Source: Desertibaculum subflavum
GTDB taxonomy: Bacteria > Pseudomonadota > Alphaproteobacteria > Ferrovibrionales > Ferrovibrionaceae
Assembly (NCBI GenBank): GCA_003576705.1
Contig: QOZS01000002.1
Location: forward strand, 1-64,000
Direction: 5' to 3'
DNA length: 64,000 bases
This document shows positions 1-6,915 of the stretch, piece by piece. Below the pieces are notes generated by a model, which searched no databases, was not told the origin of the DNA, and saw only the letters and a list, made by a program, of their open reading frames with translations. The stretch's first letter is position 1. Every line of letters starts with the position of its first letter. A program made the position numbers and the translations under genes.

Positions 1-271
1 TGCCCACGATGTTTCGCCCGATCGAGAAGCCGTCCGGCACGAAGGTGCCGGTCCGGTTTTCATCGTTCAGCATGTCGAGACGCGTCGCATAGGTGACGAA
101 CTCGGCCGACAGAGCGCTCTCGCCTTCGACGTTGAACACATTCCAATACGCGGCCTTCGCGGCCGTGCCCGACATCAGGACCAGTGCCAAGGTCAGCGGC
201 AAAGTTCGGCTGCTGCGACGCCGCAATCCCCCTCGGGCTCTGTGCGCCGGATCCCGGAGATGTCTCCGCAT
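1..271 (-). CDS. Exported protein of unknown function, N-terminal part, runs off left edge
   Basis: Reading from an ATG at 271 on the minus strand, an open frame of 90 codons continues to the window edge without a stop. The first 22 residues are Arg-rich, residues about 23-40 are hydrophobic, and an AKA-A signal-peptidase site falls near residue 40, so the product is probably exported by Sec. A GGGAG ribosome-binding site lies just upstream. A TTG at codon 16 would give a shorter, more usual signal peptide. The visible mature part (YWNVFNVEGES...) matches no family I can name. Existence is well supported by the signal peptide; function is unknown. Confidence 0.6.
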   Translation of the reverse strand, partial: MRRHLRDPAHRARGGLRRRSSRTLPLTLALVLMSGTAAKAAYWNVFNVEGESALSAEFVTYATRLDMLNDENRTGTFVPDGFSIGRNIVG

Positions 272-563
272 GCTCCCACTCCCCCGCAAACAGACACAGA
301 CGAATTCATACAAGCAAGCATTACGCCAGATTTTTCTAGCGGGCCGAAGCAACAGGTTACCGCAATGCACCAAACCAAATTGTCAGTGAGATTTACACAA
401 ACGGGAATATCGATCTTCCCCGATTGCAGCGGTCTAAGGTCGGAGAAACTGGCCGGCGCTACCCAATTACATCCGCACGCCGAGCATCGGACGGTGCAGG
501 AAACTCGCCCCGCATTTGACGCGGGCGGCCACCGGCCGGCCAGGGCAAAGTTCCCCCTGCACT
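272..563. other. Intergenic, no gene seen
   Basis: This 292-base stretch separates the leftward exported protein from the 3' end of the serine hydrolase gene. Composition is mixed, with a less G+C-rich patch around 290-400. I see no convincing ORF, tRNA or strong terminator. It presumably carries the promoter of the leftward gene, but no clear -35/-10 pair stands out. Confidence 0.4.
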
Positions 564-1934
564 CTAGAGGCGGTATCTCCGCTTCATTTCCGCCGCGACC
601 TGCTTCTCAGGCAGCGACCTGCCGCCGGCGAACTGGATCTCGGCGACCTTGCCGCCCTTGCGGATGCGACGCACCGCCTCGCCGTGATTGGCATAGCCAT
701 TGGCGAGCGTGATGAGGGCGCGGTCGCGGCCGGTCACCGTCAACTCGGTCGCGTCCATGAACGGGTTGAAGAAACCGGGCCCGGCGACCAGCACCTTGTC
801 GCCCATCGGCACCAGATCGGCGGCGCCCCACAGGCTCCACCACCGCCCGGCCCAGCTCCGCACCTTCGCGCTCGGTGCGCCGTGGCGCTTGAAGGTGCGC
901 AGGATGTTGACGATCCCGTCGCCCCATTGATGCGCGAGACCGTCGGCCGCATTGGTCAGCACCGAGATCGAGAGCCCCTGCGCCGGCAACATCGAGGTGC
1001 GGGTGATATAGCCCTGGAAGCCGCCGCCATGGCCGAACCATTCCCAGTCGCCGACCCGACCATGGGTGATGCCGAGGCCGTAATAGCGTTCGAGCTCGGA
1101 ATGCGGCGTGCGCCACTGCTTGCGGATCATCTCGCGCCGGCTCGCCGCCGAGATGACGCTGCCCTTCGCCGCAGGATCGAGCTGCGCATAGAAGCTCGCG
1201 AGATCGTGCGCGGTGGAGATGAAGCCGGTCGCGGCGGCGAGCGCGTTGGTCGGATTCTCGCCCGGGATCACGGCGCGGCGCCCGAGCAGGATCTTGCCGG
1301 AATGCCCGCGCGCGAACGGCACACGCCGTGACACAGGCCAATCCGGCACCGTCTCCGTAAGGCCCGAAGGCACCACGATCTCACGCTGGATCCACTTCGC
1401 GTAAGCCTCGCCGGTCACCGCCTCGATGACGAAGCCGATCAGGCCGTAGCCGTGATTCGAGTACTTGAACCTTGTGTTGGCATCGAGCACCGGCCTCTGG
1501 GCCAGCTCGGCGCGCAGCTCCCTGGCGTTCAGGAAGCCGCGCCGGTCCACCCACTGCCCGCTGTCATGCCCGTCGCGGATGAGGCCGGCGGAATGCGAGA
1601 GCAGCTGTGACAAGGTCGCCTTGGCGACCGCCGGATGCAGCCCTTTCACATGGCGCCCGACCGCATCGTCGAGACCGAGCCTGCCGGCCTCGCGCAGCTT
1701 CATGATGCCGGCGGCGGTGAAGCTCTTGGAATGCGAGGCGACGCGGAAGCGGTGCCGCGGCGTCAACTTGATCCCCTTGCCGAGATCGGCGGCGCCATAG
1801 GCCGCCTCGAAGACGATCCGGCCGCGCTCGGCGATGGCGACCACGCAGCCCGGCTGCTCCATCGCCCGCATCTGAAATTCCAGCCATTGCGGCACGTAAT
1901 CGAGCGCCGCTCCCAGCCACCTCTCCACGGCCAC
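564..1934 (-). CDS. Beta-lactamase-family serine hydrolase (class C / esterase type)
   Basis: The 456-residue protein has the three motifs of the penicillin-binding-protein/class C beta-lactamase fold in the usual order: SHSK (SxxK, Ser67/Lys70), YSN (Tyr158-Asn160) and HGG (302-304). The family includes esterases, D-aminopeptidases and beta-lactamases; the length and a C-terminal domain of about 110 residues after the hydrolase core are typical of the uncharacterised esterase-like group, so substrate cannot be assigned. No signal peptide is obvious, which argues against a periplasmic beta-lactamase. The start is GTG at 1934; a second GTG lies two codons in. It stands alone between the hairpin repeats and the left gap. 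Confidence 0.85.
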   Translation of the reverse strand: MAVERWLGAALDYVPQWLEFQMRAMEQPGCVVAIAERGRIVFEAAYGAADLGKGIKLTPRHRFRVASHSKSFTAAGIMKLREAGRLGLDDAVGRHVKGLHPAVAKATLSQLLSHSAGLIRDGHDSGQWVDRRGFLNARELRAELAQRPVLDANTRFKYSNHGYGLIGFVIEAVTGEAYAKWIQREIVVPSGLTETVPDWPVSRRVPFARGHSGKILLGRRAVIPGENPTNALAAATGFISTAHDLASFYAQLDPAAKGSVISAASRREMIRKQWRTPHSELERYYGLGITHGRVGDWEWFGHGGGFQGYITRTSMLPAQGLSISVLTNAADGLAHQWGDGIVNILRTFKRHGAPSAKVRSWAGRWWSLWGAADLVPMGDKVLVAGPGFFNPFMDATELTVTGRDRALITLANGYANHGEAVRRIRKGGKVAEIQFAGGRSLPEKQVAAEMKRRYRL

Positions 1935-1990
1935 TACTCCCGCTTGAGAAACGCGGCCCGCAAGGTGTCACGCTCCGCGGCGAAATCAAA

Positions 1991-2137
1991 GTCACCTCTC
2001 CGCTCCCTTCAGGGAGGGGAGAGGTCGGCGCGAAGCGCCGGGTGAGGTGAGGGCCGCGCCGCCCGCGCCGCGCTCTCTTCGGAGAGCGCAACCTCCCCAC
2101 CTCTCCTTCCCTCTCCCCCCGCTTCGCGGACGGAGAG
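1991..2137. repeat. Cluster of intergenic hairpin repeats
   Basis: Several inverted repeats are packed together downstream of the TetR gene. CCTCTCC-type and GGAGAGG-type arms face each other between 1993 and 2025. CGGCGC-gaa-GCGCCG occupies 2026-2040. CGCTCTC-TTCG-GAGAGCG (2071-2088) is a perfect 7-bp stem with a UUCG tetraloop. CTCTCC/GGAGAG arms (2111-2116, 2132-2137) enclose CCGC-ttc-GCGG. The sequence looks like dispersed palindromic intergenic elements common in proteobacteria. It may terminate or stabilise the TetR transcript, but no U-tract follows. Confidence 0.6.
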
Positions 2138-2177
2138 GCGGTGATCTGATCGGTGGCGTTAGAGATGTGTCTGGAGC

Positions 2178-2717
2178 CTATCCGCGCAGCTCCGCCTTCA
2201 CCGCGCCGAGAATCTCGTCGCTCGTCTTCTCGTCGCCGACCGCGCGGGCGAGGATCAGCCCGCCGACCATCGCGGCATAGGTGGCGATGGCGCGGCTCCG
2301 CGCCGCGCGCCCGCCGCGCTTCGGCACGAAGCGGGCGAGAAAATCCTCAAGGCCGGCCGCGAAGATCCGCTGCATCGCCCGGTCTTCCCGCGCGAGTTCG
2401 CCACCGAGCGCGGCGACCGGGCAGCCGGTCGCGCGGTCCTGCACATGCCGGCGGCTGAGATAGCGGTCGATATAGGTGCCGGCATCGCCGACCCGGTCGA
2501 AGGCCTCCGCCGCGCGCGCCAAAGTCGTCGCCAGCACTTCGGCGCAGAGCGCCTCCTTGGAGGCGAAATGCGTGTAGAAGGCACCGTGCGTCAGGCCGGC
2601 CTCGCGCGTGATTTCGGCCACGCCCGCGCCGGCGAAACCCTTGTCGCGGAACAGCCGCCCTGCCGCCTCCAGCAGCGCCGCGCGGTGCTGCGCCGCCACG
2701 TCCTTGGAAACCTTCAT
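2178..2717 (-). CDS. TetR/AcrR-family transcriptional regulator
   Basis: At 179 residues, the protein has an N-terminal helix-turn-helix of the TetR type (about residues 12-58, with the characteristic THGAFYTHFASKEAL recognition-helix region) and a ligand-binding C-terminal domain that includes GCPVAALGGELA, common in TetR members controlling small detoxification operons. It is divergent from the isomerase-SDR pair starting at 2807. The 89-bp gap contains a promoter overlapped by inverted repeats, so it very likely represses that pair and perhaps itself. The inducer is unknown. Confidence 0.9.
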   Translation of the reverse strand: MKVSKDVAAQHRAALLEAAGRLFRDKGFAGAGVAEITREAGLTHGAFYTHFASKEALCAEVLATTLARAAEAFDRVGDAGTYIDRYLSRRHVQDRATGCPVAALGGELAREDRAMQRIFAAGLEDFLARFVPKRGGRAARSRAIATYAAMVGGLILARAVGDEKTSDEILGAVKAELRG

Positions 2718-2738
2718 CGCTCAAGCCCCGAAGTGCGC

Positions 2739-2791
2739 TTGACTCTATTCATGATGGATATCATAAATTCAATCGTGACGATCATCATGAA
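2739..2791 (+). promoter_or_regulatory. Promoter with overlapping TetR-type operator
   Basis: TTGACT (2739-2744) and CATAAA (2762-2767) are 17 nt apart and point toward the isomerase gene. TTCATGATG (2748-2756) and CATCATGAA (2783-2791) form a perfect 9-bp inverted repeat centred on the promoter, with an inner ATGAT-ggat-ATCAT palindrome at 2751-2764. The placement between divergent TetR and operon genes makes this the likely operator. The CGGAG ribosome-binding site at 2796-2800 follows. Confidence 0.6.
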
Positions 2792-2806
2792 AAATCGGAG
2801 CGCCGC

Positions 2807-3406
2807 ATGGCCCGCACGATCGATTTCTATTTCTCCTTCGTCAGTCCCTATAGCTACCTCGCCAACAGCCAGCTCCCGGCCATCGCGGCCAAGGCCGGCG
2901 CGACCATCGCCTATCGCCCGTTCCGCATCCTGGAGCTGATGCAGATGGTCGGAAACCGGCCGACCACGATCGAGTGCAAGGCCAAGGGCCGTTACTCCGG
3001 CAATGATCTCGCCCGCTGGTCGCGCCGCTACGGCGTGCCGGTGGTGCGCAACCCGCAGACCGCGAAGATCGACTGGGCCGAACTCGCCCGCGGCGCCCTG
3101 CTCGCCGCCGACCAGGGCAAAGCGCGGACCTATGTCGACGCCGTCTTCGCCGGCATGTGGGTCAGGCAGACCGACTTCACCAACCGTGCCGCCTATGCGG
3201 CGTTGCTGGATGAGGCCGGCTTCGACGGTGCGCGCTTCGTCGCGCAGCTCGGCGAGGGCGACCTCGCCTCCCGCCTCGATAAGGCGACGCAGGACGCGGC
3301 CGAGCGCGGCGTGTTCGGCGCGCCGACCTTCTTCGCCGGCGACGAGATGTTCTTCGGCAACGACCGCCTCGATTTCCTCGCCGAAACCCTCAAGGCCGCA
3401 GCTTAA
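2807..3406 (+). CDS. 2-hydroxychromene-2-carboxylate isomerase-like (DsbA/GST-kappa fold)
   Basis: This 199-residue protein belongs to the thioredoxin-fold DsbA/GST-kappa family. It starts with FYFSFVSPYSYLA, which carries the Ser used to bind glutathione in this family in place of a CxxC pair, and has a cis-Pro region near the C-terminus (GVFGAPTFF) followed by FFGNDRL. Characterised members isomerise 2-hydroxychromene-2-carboxylate in naphthalene degradation with glutathione, but many relatives have other or unknown substrates. The ATG at 2807 has a CGGAG site 6 nt upstream. It is followed after 11 nt by an SDR gene, and both are probably controlled by the divergent TetR. Confidence 0.85.
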   Translation: MARTIDFYFSFVSPYSYLANSQLPAIAAKAGATIAYRPFRILELMQMVGNRPTTIECKAKGRYSGNDLARWSRRYGVPVVRNPQTAKIDWAELARGALLAADQGKARTYVDAVFAGMWVRQTDFTNRAAYAALLDEAGFDGARFVAQLGEGDLASRLDKATQDAAERGVFGAPTFFAGDEMFFGNDRLDFLAETLKAAA

Positions 3407-3417
3407 GGAGACAGCGC

Positions 3418-4119
3418 ATGACCCAACCCGTCGCCCTGATCACCGGGGTCGGCCCCGGCACCGGCTCGGCCCTCACCCGCCGTTTCGCTGCCGGCGGCTA
3501 CCGCGTCGCCATGCTGGCCCGCAACCGGGAGCGGCTGGCCGCCTTGGAGCAGGAACTGCCGAGCGCCAAGGCCTTCGCCTGCGACGTCGCCGATCCGGCG
3601 GCGCTCAACGCGACGATCGACGCGGTCGAGCGTGAGCTCGGCACACCCTCCGTGCTGGTCCACAACGCGGTCGGCGCCACCTTCGGCAATTTCCTCGAGA
3701 TCGACCCGGAGGCGCTGAACCGCAACTTCCAGGTCAACACGATGAGCCTGCTGCATCTCGCCCGCCGCCTCACGCCCGCGATGCTGAAGGCGGGAAGGGG
3801 CGCGATAGTCGTCACCGGCAACACCTCGGCCCTGCGCGGCCGGCCCGGCTTCGCCCTGTTCGCGCCGACCAAGGCGGCGCAGCGCATCCTGGCCGAGGCG
3901 CTGGCCCGCCAGCTCGGGCCGCAGGGCGTCCACGTCGCCTATATCGTGATCGACGCGGTGATCGACGTGCCGTGGACGCGCGAGCGCTACAAGGACAAGC
4001 CGGACGACTTCTTCATCAAGCCCGCTTCCATCGCCGACGAGGCCTTCCACGTCGCCCATCAGGACCGCAGCGCCTGGTCCTTCAATGTGGAGATCCGGCC
4101 GTTCGGCGAGGTGTGGTAA
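3418..4119 (+). CDS. SDR-family protein lacking the usual catalytic Tyr
   Basis: The 233-residue Rossmann protein begins with a nucleotide-binding GVGPGTG motif close to the N-terminus and has the NNAG-like region (HNAVGATFGNF). At the active site the normal YxxxK reads FAPTK (Phe-Ala-Pro-Thr-Lys), so Lys is kept but Tyr is replaced by Phe. This occurs in a subset of atypical SDRs and leaves dehydrogenase activity uncertain. AAGGAG sits 8-12 nt before the ATG. The last 168 bp, including the stop codon, recur at 5446-5613 beyond an A+T-rich insert. Probably co-transcribed with the isomerase gene. Confidence 0.85.
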   Translation: MTQPVALITGVGPGTGSALTRRFAAGGYRVAMLARNRERLAALEQELPSAKAFACDVADPAALNATIDAVERELGTPSVLVHNAVGATFGNFLEIDPEALNRNFQVNTMSLLHLARRLTPAMLKAGRGAIVVTGNTSALRGRPGFALFAPTKAAQRILAEALARQLGPQGVHVAYIVIDAVIDVPWTRERYKDKPDDFFIKPASIADEAFHVAHQDRSAWSFNVEIRPFGEVW

Positions 4120-4242
4120 GGTATGTCATTCTGCGGACTGGACGCAGCGACGCGATTCGGCACGGGGCGGATGTGCTCACGCATCGTCGGCGCGAGTGCC
4201 CTCCCGCTCGAACGTGCATGGAACGTCAAAGACGCCTGCCTC

Positions 4243-5319
4243 TCAGGGCCGCCATCCCTGGAACAAGTACGCAAACAATGCGCTTCCGGCTGCACTTGAA
4301 ATAATAGCAGTATTCCAAGCCGCGATTAGCGACAAAATCGATCGGCGATCTCGGGCCAGCGCAGCCTCTCTATGTTTCTCCCCATATTTGGACATTACAA
4401 TGAAGCTTGGCTTTCTTTTATTGGCTGCGCTCTCAGTCCAAGCAGCAATTGCAATAGAAGCGAATACAGACAATATGATAAATATTCCTGATTTGAATAG
4501 GAAATTTGCCCATCCACCGCGGGCACTGTTTTCGATTAGAAACCGAATAGCATCTCGTACATCAAACTCTCTGTCGTCAATATAATTTCCAGCAGCGAGC
4601 ATATTTCGTTCAATGAAATCCTCGGTCACCCACAGCGCCCCGCCGATGGCAATAGCCACAAATAGTAGGGCAGCCAAAAAAGCAAACTTGCCACTTCCTC
4701 GTCTAATAAATGAGCGCAACTTATTTTCGGAGTTTAGCAAGGTACCGATCTGATCAGCGAGAAGATTTTCTACATCTACACCCCAGCTACGGGCGGTGTG
4801 TGCAATTCGCAGAGCGACTATCCCACTGCCCATCGTTGTCGGGAAGGGAAAACCATCCCCGTCTGAGACAAAAAAATCGCCGCGATCAGGCCCGGCAAAG
4901 AAGTTCACGTCAATAGTCTGCTTTTCGGGATGTTTCCTGTCCGGGAAACTTACCAAGTATGCCAAAGATATCGACACTCCAATTACCATTATTGGCTTGG
5001 TCTCGCTATAACTCGAGAATTCTTTTACACTATTCAAAGTTATAGAAGAACCGTTGTTATAAGAAATGGTGAACGCGGTCGACACGATAGATGCTGTATT
5101 TTGCTCACGAACTCGATGATCTACTAGGTAAAAGAAATTTTCAATATCTTCTCTCTTCAAATCGAATTGACCTGAAAATGTGCGGCCGATAGTTTGAGGC
5201 TTTCCAAGTACACTTGATATGAATTCGGCAAAGCTGTCACGTTCGACAGATAAAACTATGCTGTCACGTGGCTGAATCGTTGGCTGCCTATTTCCCGATC
5301 CTTGTCCAGCTGTTTCCAT
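4243..5319 (-). CDS. Orphan A+T-rich gene: soluble domain plus three membrane helices
   Basis: I cannot assign this 358-residue protein to a named family. Residues 1-210 are soluble with alternating hydrophobic stretches suggestive of beta structure. Three membrane helices follow at about 211-231, 273-294 and 328-353, with a charged segment (300-327) between the last two. There is no signal peptide, and no nuclease, ATPase or transferase motif is visible. The ATG at 5319 has a GGAGGGG site upstream, and a GATAAT -10-like hexamer lies at 5377-5372 on the same strand. Composition is very unlike the flanks: 4981-5040 is 20/60 G+C, whereas 3541-3600 is 43/60. Together with the duplicated SDR tail next door, this indicates horizontal acquisition. 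Confidence 0.75.
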   Translation of the reverse strand: METAGQGSGNRQPTIQPRDSIVLSVERDSFAEFISSVLGKPQTIGRTFSGQFDLKREDIENFFYLVDHRVREQNTASIVSTAFTISYNNGSSITLNSVKEFSSYSETKPIMVIGVSISLAYLVSFPDRKHPEKQTIDVNFFAGPDRGDFFVSDGDGFPFPTTMGSGIVALRIAHTARSWGVDVENLLADQIGTLLNSENKLRSFIRRGSGKFAFLAALLFVAIAIGGALWVTEDFIERNMLAAGNYIDDREFDVRDAIRFLIENSARGGWANFLFKSGIFIILSVFASIAIAAWTESAANKRKPSFIVMSKYGEKHREAALARDRRSILSLIAAWNTAIISSAAGSALFAYLFQGWRP

Positions 5320-5445
5320 GTGGCGCCCCTCCCCTTTAGGACGCTCCCCAAGGCAGGCAACGTCCTTTTCGATTATCTACCACGATTTGCAACCGAGGGG
5401 GACCTGTGACCAACGGCGCCGGACCCACGTCTTCATGGGGGAATG

Positions 5446-5613
5446 GACGGGGTGATCGACATGCCGTGGACGCGCCAGCGCTACAAGGACAAGCCGGACG
5501 ACTTCTTCATCAAGCCCGCTTCCATCGCCGATGAGGCCTTCCACGTTGCCCACCAGGATCGCAGCGCCTGGTCGTTCAACGTAGAGATCCGGCCGTTCGG
5601 CGAGGTGTGGTAG
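5446..5613 (+). pseudogene. Duplicated 3' end of the SDR gene
   Basis: This 168-bp segment aligns without gaps to 3952-4119, the last 55 codons plus stop of the SDR gene, with 11 mismatches. The mismatches are three amino-acid changes (Ala to Gly, Val to Met, Glu to Gln), seven synonymous third-position changes, and TAA versus TAG at the stop. Homology stops abruptly at both ends. An ATG at 5443 is in frame and would give a 56-residue peptide, but it has no spaced ribosome-binding site and the fragment lacks the cofactor-binding half, so it is almost certainly non-functional. Confidence 0.85.
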
Positions 5614-5725
5614 CCGACGGAGGGAGGCTACCGCAACGCAGGCCAAGGATGCGGAGGCGGGTTGCCCAGGCTTACCGTCAAGGGACCACGCCACTCTCCT
5701 CGCCCCCTCGATATCATATTTTCTC

Positions 5726-5754
5726 TTGACACAATATTGTGTTAAATATAAAAT
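5726..5754 (+). promoter_or_regulatory. Consensus sigma-70 promoter with embedded 14-bp palindrome
   Basis: TTGACA (5726-5731) and TAAAAT (5749-5754) are exactly 17 nt apart, a near-perfect housekeeping promoter reading rightward. ACACAATATTGTGT (5729-5742), a perfect palindrome and likely operator, overlaps the -35 and spacer. No rightward gene follows: the next coding sequence (5831-6529) is on the other strand, so transcription would run antisense to it. The segment is A+T-rich compared with its surroundings, like the nearby insert. Confidence 0.55.
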
Positions 5755-5830
5755 CTGATCCCGAAAGTTGGCGAGCGAGGTTCTCTTGCGGCTCGTCGGA
5801 GCGTCCACTCCTGCTTGGTCGATGCCGCGC

Positions 5831-6529
5831 TCAGTGCCGCGCCGCCATCGCCGCCGCGGCAGCCTCGGTCGTCTTCTGCCGCTCGGCCAGAAGCCGCGCC
5901 ATCATCTCGCGCGCCTTGGCGACGCGCTCCGCCCCCGCCTTCTCCGGCGAGCCGCAATCGAACGGCGCCTGCGGGTCGTATTCGAGGAAGAGCTGGATCA
6001 TCTTCGCCGCTTCCTCGCCGGCCAGCTCGGCCGCGACCACGAAGCCGAAATCGATGCCGGCGGTGACGCCGCCGCCGGTGATGCGGTTGCGGTCGCGCAC
6101 CACGCGCTCGGCCACCGGCTCGGCGCCGAACGGCCGCAGCATCTCGCGCCAGGCCCAGTGGCAGCCTGCCTTGTAGCCCTTGAGCAGGCCGGCCGCGGCC
6201 AGCACCAGCGAGCCGGTGCAGACCGAGGTGACATAGCGCGCACCCGCCGCCTGCTGGCGCAGAAAGCCGAGCGTCTCCTCGTCGTTCATCAGCGCCGCCT
6301 GGCCGGCGCCGCCCGGCACGCAGATGACGTCGAGCTTCGGGCACTCGGCAAACGTCGTGGTCGGCAGGATCGCGAAGCCGGCATCGGTCGGGATTGGGTC
6401 CTTGGTCTTCCAGATCATGTGCACCTTGGCGCCGGGCACGCGCGAGAGCACCTGGGCCGGGCCGGTGGCGTCGAGCTGGGTGACGTTCGGATAGAGCAGG
6501 ATGCCGATATGGATGGTCGCGTCGCTCAT
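5831..6529 (-). CDS. DJ-1/PfpI-family protein, isonitrile (cyclohexyl isocyanide) hydratase-like
   Basis: The frame gives 232 residues from the ATG at 6529, preceded by AGG at suitable spacing; the frame is open further upstream but only through intergenic repeats. The class I glutamine amidotransferase-like fold is clear: LDATGPAQVL near the N-terminus, VPGGAGQ, and the nucleophile elbow SVCTGSLVLAAAGLL with the reactive Cys. Segments such as HWAWREML, ERVVRDRNRITGGG and TAGIDFGFVVAAELAG resemble Pseudomonas isonitrile hydratase, which turns isonitriles into N-formamides, from memory of that family. It is divergent from a regulator carrying a homologous domain (6907-7866), which probably controls it. 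Confidence 0.85.
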   Translation of the reverse strand: MSDATIHIGILLYPNVTQLDATGPAQVLSRVPGAKVHMIWKTKDPIPTDAGFAILPTTTFAECPKLDVICVPGGAGQAALMNDEETLGFLRQQAAGARYVTSVCTGSLVLAAAGLLKGYKAGCHWAWREMLRPFGAEPVAERVVRDRNRITGGGVTAGIDFGFVVAAELAGEEAAKMIQLFLEYDPQAPFDCGSPEKAGAERVAKAREMMARLLAERQKTTEAAAAAMAARH

Positions 6530-6634
6530 GGGGGACCTCGAGGGCAGCAGGAAAGGCAGCCGCATCCTGCCCTTGCGGCACCTTGGCAGGAATGACAAGC
6601 TATTGCTGATTTCTGCCAGTTGGCGGAACCGACC

Positions 6635-6915
6635 GGAGGAACAAATGCGCCGCTCCTTCGTCATGTGCGCCTTGTCCCGGGGGCGACGGGGGAAGCGGAA
6701 CAGATGCGCCGCGGAACCGGTGCGCCGCCGAGCCGCCGGACGGGAGGAACAGATGCGCCGCCCCCACGTCATGCGTGGGCTTGTCCCGCGCATCCACGCC
6801 TCGCCGCTGGCGCGGGCGGGTGGGCGTGGGTCCCCGGGACAAGCCCGGGGACGACGGGTGTGAGGGAACAGATGCGCCGCCGTACGGCATGACGATGGAG
6901 GAACAGATGCGCCGC
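6635..6915 (+). repeat. Five-fold repeat of the ribosome-binding/start segment
   Basis: GGAGGAACAGATGCGCCGC, the Shine-Dalgarno plus first codons (ATG CGC CGC) of the regulator gene at 6897-6915, recurs upstream with few changes at 6635-6653, 6693-6712, 6742-6761 and 6862-6880; a weaker copy with GTG lies at 6711-6729. The four upstream ATGs (6645, 6704, 6753, 6872) are not in frame with the gene. The copies are separated by pieces of a second repeat (GTCATG...CTTGTCCCG). This looks like repeated duplication of a short module, or a dispersed element that also supplied the gene's start. Confidence 0.7.
6768..6854. repeat. Long imperfect inverted repeat
   Basis: Two arms of about 33 nt, both containing GGGCTTGTCCCG when read toward the centre, face each other across about 20 nt. 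The right arm holds a perfect hairpin of its own, TCCCCGGG-acaag-CCCGGGGA (6831-6851). A half copy appears at 6658-6688. This resembles a dispersed palindromic intergenic element of the type frequent in alphaproteobacterial genomes. It lies inside the start-module array between divergent genes. Confidence 0.6.

Noticed and set aside
4400..4585. Rightward 61-residue frame with a signal-peptide-like N-terminus inside the orphan gene
   Set aside because: It is antisense to the third membrane helix of the orphan protein, which naturally gives a hydrophobic reverse frame, and has no ribosome-binding site.
5377..5808. Leftward 143-codon frame across the duplicated SDR tail
   Set aside because: It is the reverse frame of the tail fragment and of intergenic DNA, crosses the promoter region, and shows no domain.
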